64,000 nt of DNA from Zwartia panacis. GTDB taxonomy: Bacteria; Pseudomonadota; Gammaproteobacteria; Burkholderiales; Burkholderiaceae_B. Position 1 is the stretch's first letter. Every line of letters begins with the position of its first letter. Under the pieces are notes generated by a model. That model did no database searches and was not told where the DNA came from. It saw only the letters and a program-made list of their open reading frames with translations. The stretch spans positions 372,001 to 436,000 of the forward strand of contig NZ_JAUHHF010000003.1 of assembly GCF_030410395.1 (NCBI RefSeq), written 5' to 3'. This document shows positions 40,910-52,708 of the stretch, piece by piece. A program made the position numbers and the translations under genes.

Positions 40910-42948
40910 TTGGTACCAAAGATAATGTAGGTAATCGCCGCCATGAGGCCGATGATCATCGCAAATGCGTAGTGATAGATAAATCCGGTCTGAAAGCGTC
41001 TGGTAATCGCGGCGATCACTCCCACCACTTTGGCTGAACCATTGACCAGCAAGCCGTCAATCAATCCACGATCAGCTTGCTGCCAGAGACCTTTACCCAA
41101 GGCACGTGAGCCACGTGCCATCACTTGCTCATAAAACCAGTCAAAAAAGTACTTGTTCTCAAGGATGCAATTAATCCCTTTCAGCTTGCTCTGGATCGCG
41201 GCAGGAACTTTAGGATTAATCAAATAGCAATACCATGCGATCACCGCGCCAGCGATCATCAGCCAGAACGGAACCGTGACAAAGGCGTGCAACCCATAAG
41301 CCACCCAGCCATGCCAGGTTTTAGCCATTGCTGCCATTGCAGGATGCTGGGCCAAAACGACGATCGTATCCTTGAAGTAGCCACCGAACAACAAGGTATC
41401 GCACAACCATGCGCCAGCGAAAATCGAGGGAATCGCCAACAACACCAGAGGCAAGGTCACAACCCAGGGTGACTCGTGTGGAGTCCCGCCGTGATGACCA
41501 TGATCATGGGCGTGGTCGTGATCATCATGACCGTGCGCTGCATCGTGATGGCCGTGACCATGATCGCCAGAGGTGTCAAAACGCTCTTTGCCATGGAACA
41601 CCAGGAAGTACACACGGAATGAATACAACGAGGTGACAAATACTCCAATCAACGTTGCATATTGCGCGAAACCCGCACCCCAGACTGTAGAGGCGGCAGC
41701 CGCTTCGATGATGTGCTCTTTGGAGTAGAAGCCTGAAAAGAAAGGTGTGCCGACTAGCGCTAGGGTACCAATCAGGAAGGTGATCCAGGTAATGGGCATG
41801 TACTTGCGCAAACCACCCATGTTTCGGATGTCCTGATCGTGATGCATGCCGATGATGACGGAGCCTGCGCCCAGGAACAGGAGAGCCTTGAAGAACGCGT
41901 GAGTCATCAGGTGGAAAATCGCGACTGAGTATGCCGAGGCACCCAATGCCACTGTCATATACCCCAACTGTGAAAGCGTCGAGTACGCGACCACCCGCTT
42001 GATGTCATTCTGGATGATGCCCAGAATACCCAGGAAGAGCGCGCCAATCGCACCGATGATGATGATGAAGGACAGTGCAACATCCGACAACTCAAAGATC
42101 GGTGAAAAACGGGCCACCATGAAAATACCCGCTGTCACCATGGTCGCCGCGTGAATCAGTGCGGAGATTGGCGTTGGGCCTTCCATCGAATCAGGCAACC
42201 AGGCGTGCAGCGGAACCTGCGCTGATTTACCCATTGCGCCAATAAACAGACAAATACATGCGACCGTCAACAGCATCCAGTCGGTACCTGGCAACGTTTC
42301 TTTGGCCAAGTCGCCAGCCTGCTTGAACACCTCGCCATAATGCATCGTGCCTGCATACGCGAACAACAAGCCAATGCCCAGTACAAAACCGAAGTCACCG
42401 ACACGGTTCACCAAGAAGGCTTTCATGTTGGCAAAAATCGCGGTGGGCTTGGTGTACCAGAAACCGATCAACAGGTAGGACACAAGGCCAACCGCCTCCC
42501 AACCGAAAAACAGCTGAACCATGTTGTTGGCCATCACCAGCATCAGCATGGAGAAGGTAAACAGGGAAATATAGGCAAAGAAGCGCTGGTAGCCGGGGTC
42601 TTCAGCCATGTAACCGATGGTGTAGATGTGGACCATCAACGACACGGAAGTCACGACCACCATCATTAGCGCTGAGAGCGGATCAATCAAAAAACCGATT
42701 TCCAGTTTGGCCTGACCCAGCATCATCCAGGTGTAGACCGTGCCGTCATAGCGCAAACCATTGAGAACATCGAGCAGGACCAGCACTGAACCCACGGCCG
42801 AAAAAGCGACCAATGCAATGGTGATCATGTGTGAGGTGCGTCGTCCGACTTGACGACCCAGGAAACCCGTACCGAACAGGCCTGCCAAAACCGCACCCAG
42901 CAAAGGAGCGAGTGCGATGGCTAAATAGAGACTAGGTGAGCTAAACAT
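40906..42948 (-). CDS. nuoL: NADH-quinone oxidoreductase subunit L, with histidine-rich loop
   Basis: A 680-residue antiporter-like subunit, the distal proton channel and long lateral helix of complex I. Family motifs include FFGWEAVGLVSYLLIGFW and GKSAQVPLHAWLPDSMEGPTPISALIHAATMV. Residues about 460-488 form an unusual stretch of His, Asp and Gly with 12 histidines in 28 residues, in a loop between membrane helices after VFHGKERFD. This is longer than in E. coli NuoL. It overlaps nuoM by 4 nt and follows nuoK by 16 nt. Confidence 0.97.
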   Translation of the reverse strand: MFSSPSLYLAIALAPLLGAVLAGLFGTGFLGRQVGRRTSHMITIALVAFSAVGSVLVLLDVLNGLRYDGTVYTWMMLGQAKLEIGFLIDPLSALMMVVVTSVSLMVHIYTIGYMAEDPGYQRFFAYISLFTFSMLMLVMANNMVQLFFGWEAVGLVSYLLIGFWYTKPTAIFANMKAFLVNRVGDFGFVLGIGLLFAYAGTMHYGEVFKQAGDLAKETLPGTDWMLLTVACICLFIGAMGKSAQVPLHAWLPDSMEGPTPISALIHAATMVTAGIFMVARFSPIFELSDVALSFIIIIGAIGALFLGILGIIQNDIKRVVAYSTLSQLGYMTVALGASAYSVAIFHLMTHAFFKALLFLGAGSVIIGMHHDQDIRNMGGLRKYMPITWITFLIGTLALVGTPFFSGFYSKEHIIEAAAASTVWGAGFAQYATLIGVFVTSLYSFRVYFLVFHGKERFDTSGDHGHGHHDAAHGHDDHDHAHDHGHHGGTPHESPWVVTLPLVLLAIPSIFAGAWLCDTLLFGGYFKDTIVVLAQHPAMAAMAKTWHGWVAYGLHAFVTVPFWLMIAGAVIAWYCYLINPKVPAAIQSKLKGINCILENKYFFDWFYEQVMARGSRALGKGLWQQADRGLIDGLLVNGSAKVVGVIAAITRRFQTGFIYHYAFAMIIGLMAAITYIIFGTK

Positions 42949-42964
42949 ATTCTTCTATTCCCGA

Positions 42965-43276
42965 TTAGCCCTTTAGGCGGTCAAGTTCGTCAACATTGAT
43001 CGTGCTGAGGTTGCGGAACAACAGCACCAGGATCGCCAGGCCAATCGCAGCCTCAGCGGCAGCCACCGTCAGGATAAAAAACACAAACACCTGACCGGCT
43101 TCGTCACCCATCCAGGTGGAAAACGCGACGAAGTTCATGTTGACCGCGAGCAGCATCAGCTCGACCGACATCAGCAGAACAATCAAATTACGGCGATTCA
43201 GAAAGATTCCAAAGACACCGATCGCAAACAAAATGGCGCCAAGCACCAGAAAATGGGGAAGTGTCAACGTCATCAT
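42965..43276 (-). CDS. nuoK: NADH-quinone oxidoreductase subunit K
   Basis: A 103-residue, three-helix membrane subunit of complex I. The conserved glutamates are in [16 protein letters not shown] and [12 protein letters not shown]. Start overlaps nuoJ (ATGA). Confidence 0.97.
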   Translation of the reverse strand: MMTLTLPHFLVLGAILFAIGVFGIFLNRRNLIVLLMSVELMLLAVNMNFVAFSTWMGDEAGQVFVFFILTVAAAEAAIGLAILVLLFRNLSTINVDELDRLKG

Positions 43277-43890
43277 GCTTGGTCTCCCGATTTGGCGTTC
43301 ACAGCTTCCTGACTGGGCAAGTCAACCAATCGGACGCGCTCGGATGCGCGCACGCGCACAGATGCTGCGGGATCGTTGTACTTGACGTCCCGGCGCTTGC
43401 GTAGTGTCAAAGAAATGGCCGCGATCATGCCGACCAACAAAAGTACGGCACCGACCTCAACTGCGTAGGCATACTCGGTGTACATCAATTCACCAAGCGC
43501 GCGAGTGTTGTTGTAGTCATCACCCATGTCTGCGGCCGCCCCGACCTGCCCCCATGAAGTGGACAGGACAAAAGACATCTCCACCACCATGATCAGACCC
43601 ACCAGTAGGCCCATTGGCAAGTAGGTTTTGATTCCTGCGCGCAACTCTTCCATTTTCACGTCAAGCATCATCACGACGAACAGGAAAAGCACCATGACGG
43701 CCCCGACGTAGACGAGCACGAGGAGCAAACCGAGAAATTCGGCACCCAGCAACATCCAGATCATGGCTGCGTTGGCAAAAGCCAAAATCAGATGCAGCAC
43801 AGCGGTGACCGGGCTCGAAGCCGTAATCACGCGAAACGCCGCAACCACCAACACGATGGCAAGGACATAAAACAAAATAGTGATAAACAT
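43273..43890 (-). CDS. nuoJ: NADH-quinone oxidoreductase subunit J
   Basis: A 205-residue membrane subunit with five helices ([30 protein letters not shown] is the family core with the pi-bulge helix). The C-terminal 40 residues are hydrophilic. It lies 21 nt after nuoI and overlaps nuoK. Confidence 0.96.
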   Translation of the reverse strand: MFITILFYVLAIVLVVAAFRVITASSPVTAVLHLILAFANAAMIWMLLGAEFLGLLLVLVYVGAVMVLFLFVVMMLDVKMEELRAGIKTYLPMGLLVGLIMVVEMSFVLSTSWGQVGAAADMGDDYNNTRALGELMYTEYAYAVEVGAVLLLVGMIAAISLTLRKRRDVKYNDPAASVRVRASERVRLVDLPSQEAVNAKSGDQA

Positions 43891-43911
43891 GATTTCTTTC
43901 TGCCCCGGCGA

Positions 43912-44400
43912 TCAGCGATAAGGCGCATCGATGGCGCGATTGAGGGCGATTTCGTCTTCGTAACGATCGCCTACGGCCAGCAACATGTCTTTAGTGAAAT
44001 ACAAGTCACCACGTTTTTCACCGTGGTACTCATGGATATGTGTTTCGACAATCGAATCCACCGGGCAGCTCTCTTCGCAAAAGCCACAAAAAATACATTT
44101 CGTGAGATCGATGTCATAGCGAGTCGTGCGACGTGTGCCGTCCGCGCGCTGATCCGATTCAATCGTAATGGCCATGGCCGGACACACTGCTTCGCAGAGT
44201 TTGCAGGCGATGCAACGCTCTTCGCCGTTGGGGTAACGACGCAAAGCGTGCAAACCGCGAAAGCGCGGTGACATGGGTGTCTTTTCCTGAGGATATCGCA
44301 GCGTAATCTTGCGCTTGAAAAAATACTTGCCAGTCAGCTTCATGCCCTTGAGTAACTCAAGCAGCAAGAGGCTACCGAAAAAATCCTTGATCGCTTCCAT
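43912..44400 (-). CDS. nuoI: NADH-quinone oxidoreductase subunit I
   Basis: A 162-residue peripheral subunit carrying two [4Fe-4S] clusters, N6a and N6b, bound by [12 protein letters not shown] and [12 protein letters not shown]. It passes electrons from NuoG to NuoB. The open frame extends upstream, but ATG 44400 ([13 protein letters not shown]) gives the standard length for the family. It lies 28 nt after nuoH. Confidence 0.97.
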   Translation of the reverse strand: MEAIKDFFGSLLLLELLKGMKLTGKYFFKRKITLRYPQEKTPMSPRFRGLHALRRYPNGEERCIACKLCEAVCPAMAITIESDQRADGTRRTTRYDIDLTKCIFCGFCEESCPVDSIVETHIHEYHGEKRGDLYFTKDMLLAVGDRYEDEIALNRAIDAPYR

Positions 44401-44428
44401 AAATGCCTTTTTTGCCGTCGAGTCGCGG

Positions 44429-45502
44429 TCAGTTCCAGATGTTCCAGGGTGTTTGCATCCAGATCGCCACCACGACCAGCCACACACCCGTCAGAGGGAT
44501 AAAAATCTTCCAGCCCAAACGCATAATTTGGTCATACCGATACCGTGGGAATGAAGCGCGGAACCAGATAAAGAGTGACACTACGCAGAAAGTCTTGAGG
44601 CCAAGCCAGATCCAGCCGGGAATCCAGGTCAATGGCGCGTATTCGACAGGCGCTGCCCAACCACCCAAAAACATGATGGAAGCCATGCAGGACAGGAAAA
44701 TCATGTTTGCGTACTCACCCAGGAAAAACAGCGCGAAAGCCATTCCCGAGTACTCCACCATGTGACCCGCCACAATCTCTGATTCGCCTTCAACCACGTC
44801 AAACGGATGACGGTTGGTTTCAGCAACAGCCGAGATCACGTAAATCACAAAAAGTGGCAATAAGGGCAACCAGTTCCAGGACATGAAATTCAGTCCCATG
44901 TCGGCGAACCAGCCACGTGTCTGCACATTGACGATCTCCGTCATGTTCAGGCTACCGGACACCAACAGCACCGTGACCAACACGAAACCAATCGCCAGTT
45001 CATATGACAGCATCTGGGCCGATGCGCGCATCGCCGCTAAAAACGCATACTTGGAGTTTGACGCCCAGCCCGCCACGATCACGCCATACACACCAATCGA
45101 AGTGATCGCCATCACATACATCAAGCCTGCATTGACATCGGCCAGAACAAGCTCAGGACCGAAAGGGACGACAGCCCAGGCTGCGAGTGCCGGCATCAGG
45201 GTGACAACAGGCGCCAAGATAAACAGAATCTTGTTGGCCTGAGTAGGCACGACCACTTCTTTAGTCAAGAGTTTGAAAACGTCGGCAAAAGGCTGCAGCA
45301 GACCTCGGAAACCCACGCGGTTGGGTCCCAGACGAATGTGCATAAAGCCGATCATCTTGCGTTCCCAGTACGTGAGGTAAGCAACGCACAGAATAATTGG
45401 AACAGCGATCACCAGGATTTTGGCGATGGTCCAGACCACAAGCCAAGGTGTTGGACCGATCAAGTCCGTACCGAAAGTTTCAAGAACGTTCAGCCACTCC
45501 AT
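44429..45502 (-). CDS. nuoH: NADH-quinone oxidoreductase subunit H
   Basis: A 357-residue membrane subunit of eight to nine helices, forming the quinone chamber with NuoB and NuoD. Conserved segments are [20 protein letters not shown] and [20 protein letters not shown]. The start overlaps the nuoG stop (TGATG). Confidence 0.97.
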   Translation of the reverse strand: MEWLNVLETFGTDLIGPTPWLVVWTIAKILVIAVPIILCVAYLTYWERKMIGFMHIRLGPNRVGFRGLLQPFADVFKLLTKEVVVPTQANKILFILAPVVTLMPALAAWAVVPFGPELVLADVNAGLMYVMAITSIGVYGVIVAGWASNSKYAFLAAMRASAQMLSYELAIGFVLVTVLLVSGSLNMTEIVNVQTRGWFADMGLNFMSWNWLPLLPLFVIYVISAVAETNRHPFDVVEGESEIVAGHMVEYSGMAFALFFLGEYANMIFLSCMASIMFLGGWAAPVEYAPLTWIPGWIWLGLKTFCVVSLFIWFRASFPRYRYDQIMRLGWKIFIPLTGVWLVVVAIWMQTPWNIWN

Positions 45503-47829
45503 CAGGCACGCTCCACTTGAAGTTGACCGAAGGCACTGCCAAGCGCGGCAGTATGTTCAAACGCGGCGGCGATACGCACCGCACCGGCAACCAAGGTGTT
45601 GTCAGCTTCGGCAGTCAGCATGACATGACCTGTCGAAGACTTGACCCGAACTTGCTGGCCGACGGACACACCGAGACTGGCAAGCGTCTGCTCATGCATG
45701 CGCGCGACAGGCGTGCGGGATGCACCTGTTGCCTGCAAGGCTGGAGCACGGCGAACCATCGCATCACTACGATAGATTGGCACATCTGTCACCCGCTGCA
45801 AACCTTGAGCGGAGCCAGATGACACGCCTGGCAAAATTTGAAGCTGATTGGACAGCCGTGACTCAATACCATTGGCCAACACAGCGTCACGCACAGTCTC
45901 TGATGTCTCGTCATCAAAGCCAGCCAGATGCAGGACATTGCCCAACACGCGCAAGACTTTCCAAGCTGGACGGCTTTGACCACGTGGTGCAGCTGTACCT
46001 TTGAAACTCTGAGCTGTGCCCTGAGCATTTACAAAAGTGCCGGAGGTCTCTGTAAAAGGCGCAACAGGCAACATCACATTCGCCCAGTCACGTGCGCCTG
46101 ACGCGTAAGGCGTCAAGGCCACCACGAACTCAGCAGCCTTGAGCGTGGCAATGGCTTGCGCCCCATTGTCGGCATCCAGCAAAGGCTCGGCATGCAACAC
46201 AACATAAGCCTTGAGAGGCTGAGACAACATCGCCGCAGCGCCCTTGCCACCCTTGGTGGGCACAGCACCTGCGAGATAACCACCCACAGTATTCGCACCA
46301 GAGGTGAGGAAGCCAAATTTACCGCCAGAAAGTTGCGCGACGAGTTGCGCATTGGCAGCGATCATCGATGCATCAAGAGCGTTCACAGCGGTGTTGCCTA
46401 ACAAAATCGCAACACGCTCACCACTTGAAAGACTTTGAGCAATCGCCTGCGCTGTCGCGTCAGGTTGGACAGAAGCCAACGCTGCAGGAACTTCCTGGCC
46501 CTTGAGTTTGGACAGTGCGACGGCGACTTGAGCAACCGTTTGAGCCAACGCACTCGGCAGCACAGTGGCGCGCGCGGTCAGCTTGAGCAACGGATCGTCA
46601 GCAGCGATATCAATGGACGAAATCTGCGTTCCGCGCTTGGCAGCCTGGCGCAAACGCTGTGTCATCAGAGGATGGTCTTTGCGCAGGAAAGAGCCCACTA
46701 CCAGAACACGATCCAGCGTATCGAGCTCAGCGACTGGAAAGCCCAGCCATGGCGCGCCGGTTAGCGCAGCATCCAGAGAGGCATCAGTCTGACGTAGACG
46801 GAAATCGATATTTTCAGAACCCAGACCGCGCGTCACACGCGCAAGCAACGACAACTCTTCAAGCGTTGAATACTCACTCGCCAGAGCACCAATTTGCGCA
46901 CCACCCGATGCATCGCGTACATCCATCAAACCATGGGCCACAACCTGGAGGGCGTCAGACCACGTGGCTTCTTTCCACTGACCATCCTCGCCCTTGATCA
47001 TCGGAACCGTCAAACGGTCCTCATTGAGACCTTCGTAAGAGAAACGGTCACGATCGCTGATCCAGCACTCGTTCAGCGCATCGTTTTCAAAGGGCACCAC
47101 ACGAATCACCTCGTCGCCTTTGACCTGCACAACCAGGTTTGCACCCAAGCTATCGTGAGGAGAAACCGAGCGTCGACGCGCCAGTTCCCATGTACGAGCC
47201 TGATAACGGAAAGGCTTGGAGGTCAGAGCACCCACCGGACACAAATCAATCATGTTGCCCGAGAGCTCGGACTCGACTGAACGTCCCACAAAAGTTGTGA
47301 TCTCGGAATGTTCGCCGCGTCCAACCATGCCGAGCTCCATGATGCCCGCCACTTCCTGGCCAAATCGCACACAGCGCGTGCAATGGATACAACGCGACAT
47401 TTCCTCTGCTGAAACCAGAGGACCGAGTTCTTTATGAAAGACCACACGCTTCTCTTCGTTGTAGCGTGAAGTCGAACCACCATAACCTACCGCCAAGTCC
47501 TGCAACTGGCACTCACCACCTTGATCGCAAATCGGGCAATCAAGTGGGTGATTGATCAGCAGAAACTCCATCACACTCTTCTGGGCAGCGACCGCGCGCT
47601 CAGAACAGGTATGGACCACCATGCCGTTGGTGGCAGGTGTGGCACACGCAGGCATCGCCTTGGGTGCTTTCTCAACCTCAACCAGACACATGCGGCAGTT
47701 GGCCGCGATGGATAGTTTCTTGTGGTAGCAGAAATGCGGCACGTATACGCCAAGCTTATGCGCGGCGTGCATGACCATGCTGCCTTCTTGCACTTCGACT
47801 TTCTTGCCGTCGATGGTTAACTCAACCAT
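45502..47829 (-). CDS. nuoG: NADH-quinone oxidoreductase subunit G
   Basis: About 775 residues. The [2Fe-2S] N1b cluster uses Cys34, Cys45, Cys48 and Cys62; the His/Cys cluster N5 uses [16 protein letters not shown]4 uses [14 protein letters not shown]. The C-terminal two thirds is a molybdopterin-oxidoreductase-like domain without a cofactor. I prefer ATG 47829 ([13 protein letters not shown] site 7 nt upstream) over the TTG at 47841. It lies 15 nt after nuoF. Confidence 0.96.
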   Translation of the reverse strand: MVELTIDGKKVEVQEGSMVMHAAHKLGVYVPHFCYHKKLSIAANCRMCLVEVEKAPKAMPACATPATNGMVVHTCSERAVAAQKSVMEFLLINHPLDCPICDQGGECQLQDLAVGYGGSTSRYNEEKRVVFHKELGPLVSAEEMSRCIHCTRCVRFGQEVAGIMELGMVGRGEHSEITTFVGRSVESELSGNMIDLCPVGALTSKPFRYQARTWELARRRSVSPHDSLGANLVVQVKGDEVIRVVPFENDALNECWISDRDRFSYEGLNEDRLTVPMIKGEDGQWKEATWSDALQVVAHGLMDVRDASGGAQIGALASEYSTLEELSLLARVTRGLGSENIDFRLRQTDASLDAALTGAPWLGFPVAELDTLDRVLVVGSFLRKDHPLMTQRLRQAAKRGTQISSIDIAADDPLLKLTARATVLPSALAQTVAQVAVALSKLKGQEVPAALASVQPDATAQAIAQSLSSGERVAILLGNTAVNALDASMIAANAQLVAQLSGGKFGFLTSGANTVGGYLAGAVPTKGGKGAAAMLSQPLKAYVVLHAEPLLDADNGAQAIATLKAAEFVVALTPYASGARDWANVMLPVAPFTETSGTFVNAQGTAQSFKGTAAPRGQSRPAWKVLRVLGNVLHLAGFDDETSETVRDAVLANGIESRLSNQLQILPGVSSGSAQGLQRVTDVPIYRSDAMVRRAPALQATGASRTPVARMHEQTLASLGVSVGQQVRVKSSTGHVMLTAEADNTLVAGAVRIAAAFEHTAALGSAFGQLQVERA

Positions 47830-47844
47830 AACTTTGTCCAAACC

Positions 47845-49206
47845 TTAGAGATAGGGGGCTACGACACATCGCTTATGCTCGATGTGGTGTGCAAATTCGT
47901 CGCGGTAATGTTTCAGGAAACCACGCACTGGCATCGCGGCGGCATCACCGAGCGCGCAGATTGTGCGGCCCATGATGTTGCCAGCGACCGAATCCAGCAG
48001 ATCGAGATCTTCGGGACGACCTTGACCGTGCTCGATACGATTGACCATGCGATAGAGCCAACCCGTACCTTCACGGCAAGGTGTGCACTGACCGCAGCTT
48101 TCTTCGTAATAAAAATAAGACAACCGCAAGAGTGACTTGACCATGCAGCGCGTGTCATTCATGACAATCACTGCACCGGATCCCAACATTGAACCGGCCT
48201 TGGCGATGGCGTCGTAATCCATCGTCGTATCCATCATGATGTTTCCAGGGATGACTGGTGCGCTTGAACCACCAGGAATCACTGCTTTGAGTGTCGAGCC
48301 GCCGCGCATACCACCCGCGAGCTCAAGCAATTTGGAAAAAGGCGTACCCAGAGGGATTTCGTAATTACCTGGGCGCTCAACATCACCCGTGATCGAGAAA
48401 AGCTTGGTGCCACCATTGTTAGGTTTACCCACTTCAAGGTAAGCCTGTCCGCCATTGCGAATAATCCAAGGCACCGCAGCGAAGGTCTCGGTATTGTTGA
48501 TCGTGGTGGGTTTGCCGTACAAACCAAAGCTCGCAGGGAACGGTGGCTTGAAGCGAGGCTGACCTTTCTTGCCCTCTAACGACTCGAGCAAGGCGGTTTC
48601 CTCACCGCAGATGTACGCGCCATAACCATGGAAAGCGTGCAACTGGAAATTAAAATTTGAACCCAGGATCTGGTCGCCCAGGAAGCCAGCTTGACGGGCT
48701 TCTTCGAGGGCCTCTTCGAAGCGTTGATACACCTCGAAAATTTCACCGTGGATGTAGTTGTAACCAACCGAGATTCCCATCGCGTAGGCCGCGATCGCCA
48801 TACCCTCTATGACGATATGGGGGTTCAGACGCAGAATGTCGCGATCTTTAAAAGTACCGGGCTCGCCTTCGTCGGAGTTGCAAACCAGATATTTCTGACC
48901 AGGAAAACTGCGCGGCATGAAGCTCCACTTCAGACCCGTTGGAAAACCTGCGCCACCACGACCACGCAGACCTGAGGCTTTGACCTCGGCGATCACATCT
49001 TCCTGGCTCATACCCTGAGTCAGAATTTTACGAAGCGCCTCATAGCCACCGCGCTTGACGTAATCGGCCAAGCGCCAGTTATTACCATCGAGATCCGCCA
49101 TGATCTGCGGTCCGATATGGCGACCGTGCAGAGCCATTGAATCCGCAAGCGAACCGGGCGAAGCAATCAACCCCTGGGAGTATTTGGATAAAATTGCGGC
49201 GCTCAT
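47845..49206 (-). CDS. nuoF: NADH-quinone oxidoreductase subunit F
   Basis: A 453-residue NADH-oxidising subunit. The FMN/NADH site is [18 protein letters not shown], with [15 protein letters not shown] after it; the [4Fe-4S] N3 cluster ligands are in [15 protein letters not shown] plus a later cysteine. Start overlaps nuoE (ATGA). Confidence 0.97.
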   Translation of the reverse strand: MSAAILSKYSQGLIASPGSLADSMALHGRHIGPQIMADLDGNNWRLADYVKRGGYEALRKILTQGMSQEDVIAEVKASGLRGRGGAGFPTGLKWSFMPRSFPGQKYLVCNSDEGEPGTFKDRDILRLNPHIVIEGMAIAAYAMGISVGYNYIHGEIFEVYQRFEEALEEARQAGFLGDQILGSNFNFQLHAFHGYGAYICGEETALLESLEGKKGQPRFKPPFPASFGLYGKPTTINNTETFAAVPWIIRNGGQAYLEVGKPNNGGTKLFSITGDVERPGNYEIPLGTPFSKLLELAGGMRGGSTLKAVIPGGSSAPVIPGNIMMDTTMDYDAIAKAGSMLGSGAVIVMNDTRCMVKSLLRLSYFYYEESCGQCTPCREGTGWLYRMVNRIEHGQGRPEDLDLLDSVAGNIMGRTICALGDAAAMPVRGFLKHYRDEFAHHIEHKRCVVAPYL

Positions 49207-49703
49207 GCTGCGCCTCCCTTGGCGGCTTCGGTCAGCTCGCTAATCATTGAATCAATTTTTTCACGCTCCATGCGCACGCACATGTGATTGTTGTTCACCA
49301 ACAATACTGGAGAATCCCCGCACGCACCCATGCACTCGCCTTCCATCAGAGTGAAGTGACCGTCTGGAGTCGTCTCGCGAAAACCAATGCCAAGTTTCTT
49401 TTTAAGATAATCGGCTGTCTTTTCACCATCGCGCAAAGCACAAGGCAAGTTCGTACAGACCGTAATCTTGAACTTGCCCACCGGACGGACATCAAACATG
49501 TTGTAAAAGGTTGCGTTTTCCTGAACCGCGATCGCAGGCTGCCCAAGGTAATCCGCGACATCCTGAATGATCTCGGGAGATACCCAACCCTTTTCCTCTT
49601 GCGCAATCGCAAGCGATGCCATGATGGCGGATTGCTTTTGATCTGGCGGATACTTGGCGATCTCGCGATCAATTCTTTTGTAGGCCTGTTCAGAGAGCAG
49701 CAT
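49203..49703 (-). CDS. nuoE: NADH-quinone oxidoreductase subunit E
   Basis: A 166-residue subunit with a thioredoxin-like fold holding the [2Fe-2S] cluster N1a on Cys83, Cys88, Cys124 and Cys128 (CTNLPC and CMGAC). It starts 39 nt after nuoD, and overlaps nuoF by 4 nt. Confidence 0.97.
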   Translation of the reverse strand: MLLSEQAYKRIDREIAKYPPDQKQSAIMASLAIAQEEKGWVSPEIIQDVADYLGQPAIAVQENATFYNMFDVRPVGKFKITVCTNLPCALRDGEKTADYLKKKLGIGFRETTPDGHFTLMEGECMGACGDSPVLLVNNNHMCVRMEREKIDSMISELTEAAKGGAA

Positions 49704-49742
49704 GTTCTAAATCCGATGGTAGCAAAGTCAAAACGCAGACAA

Positions 49743-50999
49743 TTAGCGGTCGATCTCGCCAAAAACAATATCTTGGGTGCCGATGATCGTGACAGCGTCG
49801 GCAATCATGTGGCCGCGTGACATTTCGTCAAGCGCCTGCAAATGCACAAAACCTGGAGCACGAATCTTGAGTCGATAAGGCTTGTTCGCCCCATCCGACA
49901 CCATGTAAATGCCAAATTCACCCTTTGGATGCTCAACCGCGGCATACGCCTCGCCAGCAGGAACATGGAAACCTTCGGTGAAGAGCTTGAAGTGATGGAT
50001 CAACTCTTCCATGTTGGATTTCATTCCGGTGCGATGAGGTGGCGACACCTTGTGGTTATCGATCATCACCGGACCGGGATTATTGCGCAGCCATTTGACG
50101 CACTGGGCAATGATGCGATTGCTTTCACGCATTTCAGCGATACGCACCAAATATCGATCATAAGAGTCACCATTGACGCCTACAGGGATATCAAACTGCA
50201 TGCGATCGTAAACCTCGTAAGGCTGCATTTTGCGCAAATCCCAGGCAACGCCAGAACCACGCAGCATCGGTCCTGTAAATCCGAGTGCTTTCGCACGCTC
50301 GGGATCCACCACACCAATGCCTACCAAGCGCTGTTTCCAGATGCGGTTGTCGGTCAGCAAAGTCTCGTATTCGTCCACGCAGGCGGGAAAACGATTCGTG
50401 AAATCTTCGATGAAATCCAGCAACGAACCTGAACGCGCATCGTTCATCGCCTTGAGATCTTTGGCAGAGCGGTACTGGCTTGATTTGCCATACTGAGGCA
50501 TCGCGTCGGGCAAGTCGCGATACACACCACCGGGGCGGTAGTAGGCTGCATGCATACGTGCGCCCGATACCGCCTCGTAGCAATCCATCAAATCTTCGCG
50601 TTCGCGGAACGCGTACAAAAAGACCGCCATCGCCCCCACGTCCAGGGCATGGGAGCCGAGCGACATCAAATGGTTGAGCAAGCGCGTGATTTCGTCGTAC
50701 ATGACGCGAATGTATTGCGCGCGTAGCGGTACCGTCACTCCCATCATTTTCTCGATGGCCATGACATACGCATGCTCGTTACACATCATCGACACGTAGT
50801 CGAGTCGGTCCATGTAGGGCAAGGCTTGCAGGAATGTGCGGTGTTCAGCGAGCTTTTCAGTCCCACGATGCAATAAACCGATGTGAGGATCCGCGCGCTG
50901 AATGACCTCACCATCGAGCTCGAGCACGAGACGCAATACACCGTGCGCAGCAGGATGCTGGGGACCAAAGTTCAGTGTGTAGTTTTTAATTTCTGCCAT
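49743..50999 (-). CDS. nuoD: NADH-quinone oxidoreductase subunit D
   Basis: A 418-residue subunit, the 49-kDa homologue that lines the quinone site. The N-terminal loop [22 protein letters not shown] carries the quinone-binding histidine. It begins 2 nt after the nuoC stop; nuoC and nuoD are separate genes here, unlike the fused nuoCD of E. coli. Confidence 0.97.
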   Translation of the reverse strand: MAEIKNYTLNFGPQHPAAHGVLRLVLELDGEVIQRADPHIGLLHRGTEKLAEHRTFLQALPYMDRLDYVSMMCNEHAYVMAIEKMMGVTVPLRAQYIRVMYDEITRLLNHLMSLGSHALDVGAMAVFLYAFREREDLMDCYEAVSGARMHAAYYRPGGVYRDLPDAMPQYGKSSQYRSAKDLKAMNDARSGSLLDFIEDFTNRFPACVDEYETLLTDNRIWKQRLVGIGVVDPERAKALGFTGPMLRGSGVAWDLRKMQPYEVYDRMQFDIPVGVNGDSYDRYLVRIAEMRESNRIIAQCVKWLRNNPGPVMIDNHKVSPPHRTGMKSNMEELIHHFKLFTEGFHVPAGEAYAAVEHPKGEFGIYMVSDGANKPYRLKIRAPGFVHLQALDEMSRGHMIADAVTIIGTQDIVFGEIDR

Positions 51000-51001
51000 G
51001 A

Positions 51002-51622
51002 TTAGCGCCCTACTCCATAGCCGTCTTCGCGTATCACACGCGGAATGACCTCACGCGGCTCGATTGTGACTGGCTGATACACCACGCGCCCTTGCTCTGG
51101 GTCGTAACGCATTTCAACATTACCGTAGACAGGGAAGTCTTTGCGGAAGGGATGACCAATAAAGCCATAATCAGTGAGAATGCGGCGCAGATCTGGGTGA
51201 CCTTCGAACACGATACCAAACAGATCAAATGCCTCGCGTTCAAACCAATTGACAGCAGGCCATACCTCGACGAGTGAATCGAGCACCGGAAACTCAGCAT
51301 GCGTAGCATACGTGCGGACTCTCATGCGCCAGTTGTGCTTGAGAGACAACAAATGTGCCACGACCGCGAAACGTGCCTGAGGCACGACGGCGCCAGCAGG
51401 CGTTTCACCCACTCGACCCGCTCCGTAGGTCGAATAATCGACACCGCACAAATCGATGCAAGTTTCAAAATTCAAACCGGGTTCATCGCGCAAACGCTGA
51501 CAGGTGGACTGCCACTGCTCAGATGCAACCTCGAGCGTGATCTCATCGGTGGAGAGTGTGATCTTGGCCTGTTCACCGAACAGAGTGATCAATTGTTGTT
51601 GCAGGTTTTCTAGCCTGGACAT
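51002..51622 (-). CDS. nuoC: NADH-quinone oxidoreductase subunit C
   Basis: A 206-residue 30-kDa-subunit homologue. The family signature [22 protein letters not shown] is present, followed by [16 protein letters not shown]. It is a structural subunit of the peripheral arm and stands 56 nt after nuoB. Confidence 0.97.
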   Translation of the reverse strand: MSRLENLQQQLITLFGEQAKITLSTDEITLEVASEQWQSTCQRLRDEPGLNFETCIDLCGVDYSTYGAGRVGETPAGAVVPQARFAVVAHLLSLKHNWRMRVRTYATHAEFPVLDSLVEVWPAVNWFEREAFDLFGIVFEGHPDLRRILTDYGFIGHPFRKDFPVYGNVEMRYDPEQGRVVYQPVTIEPREVIPRVIREDGYGVGR

Positions 51623-51678
51623 GTCTTAAGCCTGATTAAACCGCCGGGACGCATGTACGCGTCACCAACGCTTTGGAT

Positions 51679-52155
51679 TTAACGAGCAATCGTGTTGGTC
51701 TGACGGATTTTGTTTTGCATCTGCAGCAGTCCGTAGACCAGTGCTTCGGCTGTGGGTGGACAGCCGGGGACATAAACATCGACCGGCACGATGCGGTCAC
51801 AGCCACGCACCACAGAGTATGAGTAATGGTAGTAGCCACCACCATTCGCACATGAACCCATCGACACCACCCATCTTGGCTCAGGCATCTGGTCATAGAC
51901 CTTGCGTAATGCGGGGGCCATTTTGTTGCAGAGCGTGCCGGCAACAATCATGAGATCCGATTGGCGTGGGCTCGGACGAAAAATAATACCGAACTGGTCG
52001 AGGTCGTAGCGTGCGGCACCAGCGTGCATCATTTCGACCGCACAACAGGCCAGGCCAAAAGTCATCGGCCACATCGAACCTGTTTTAGCCCAGTTGATGA
52101 ATTTGTCAGCACTCGTGGTGACAAAACCTTGTTTCAGAATACCGTCAATAGCCAT
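51679..52155 (-). CDS. nuoB: NADH-quinone oxidoreductase subunit B
   Basis: A 158-residue subunit holding the terminal [4Fe-4S] cluster N2 on the tandem Cys37-Cys38, Cys102 and Cys132 ([25 protein letters not shown]). It hands electrons to quinone. It lies 23 nt after nuoA. Confidence 0.97.
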   Translation of the reverse strand: MAIDGILKQGFVTTSADKFINWAKTGSMWPMTFGLACCAVEMMHAGAARYDLDQFGIIFRPSPRQSDLMIVAGTLCNKMAPALRKVYDQMPEPRWVVSMGSCANGGGYYHYSYSVVRGCDRIVPVDVYVPGCPPTAEALVYGLLQMQNKIRQTNTIAR

Positions 52156-52179
52156 AGATGTTTCGCTGCAAAGATTGGG

Positions 52180-52539
52180 TTATTCCCAGTCAAGCGCGCC
52201 TTTTTTCCATTCGTAGATGAAACCAACGGTCAACACAGCCAGGAAAATCATGACTGTCACAAAACCGACCATCCCAACCGAGCCATTTGCAATCGCCCAT
52301 GGGAACAAAAACGCAATCTCGAGATCGAACAGAATGAAGAGAATCGCGACGAGATAGTAGCGAACGTCGAATTTCATACGCGCATCACCAAAGGCCTCGA
52401 AACCACACTCATAGGGCGAGAGCTTTTGAGCGTCGGGACGATGAGAACCGATGAGTGAACCTGCCGCAATCAGCGCAAAGCCGATCGCCGTACCCACCAC
52501 AATAAATAACAAAACGGGGAAGTATTGTTCCAGATTCAT
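52180..52539 (-). CDS. nuoA: NADH-quinone oxidoreductase subunit A
   Basis: A 119-residue, three-helix membrane subunit; [24 protein letters not shown] is the conserved loop. ATG 52539 (MNLEQYFPV) gives the normal family length; the frame is open a few codons upstream. It is the first gene of a 15-gene run ending with DUF2818. A TACAAT-like -10 (52573-52578, minus strand) lies about 35 nt upstream, without a good -35. Confidence 0.97.
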   Translation of the reverse strand: MNLEQYFPVLLFIVVGTAIGFALIAAGSLIGSHRPDAQKLSPYECGFEAFGDARMKFDVRYYLVAILFILFDLEIAFLFPWAIANGSVGMVGFVTVMIFLAVLTVGFIYEWKKGALDWE

Positions 52540-52623
52540 TGAACGTTTCCGGCTGTTGCACAAAACTTCAAGATTGTATCATCCTGCATCAGGGTTTCAC
52601 CTGTAATGACCCACTAAAAAATA

Positions 52624-52651
52624 AGCGAGCCACTCAAAAGAGTGGCTCGCT
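52624..52651 (-). terminator. Terminator after the porin gene
   Basis: A perfect 12-bp stem, AGCGAGCCACTC pairing with GAGTGGCTCGCT around an AAAA loop, with T-rich sequence on the minus strand after it. It lies 58 nt beyond the porin stop and also has a T-run on the plus strand, so it may work both ways. It insulates the porin transcript from nuoA. Confidence 0.92.
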
Positions 52652-52670
52652 TTTTACTGAGTCGTACAAC

Positions 52671-52690
52671 AACCTAGCCTAGGCTAGGTT
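52671..52690. repeat. Perfect 20-bp palindrome in the porin 3' UTR
   Basis: AACCTAGCCTAGGCTAGGTT reads the same on both strands. It lies between the porin stop codon and the terminator. A further perfect stem, CTAAGC-GGAT-GCTTAG (52697-52712), covers the porin stop itself. Confidence 0.8.
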
Positions 52691-52708
52691 GCAATCCTAA
52701 GCGGATGC

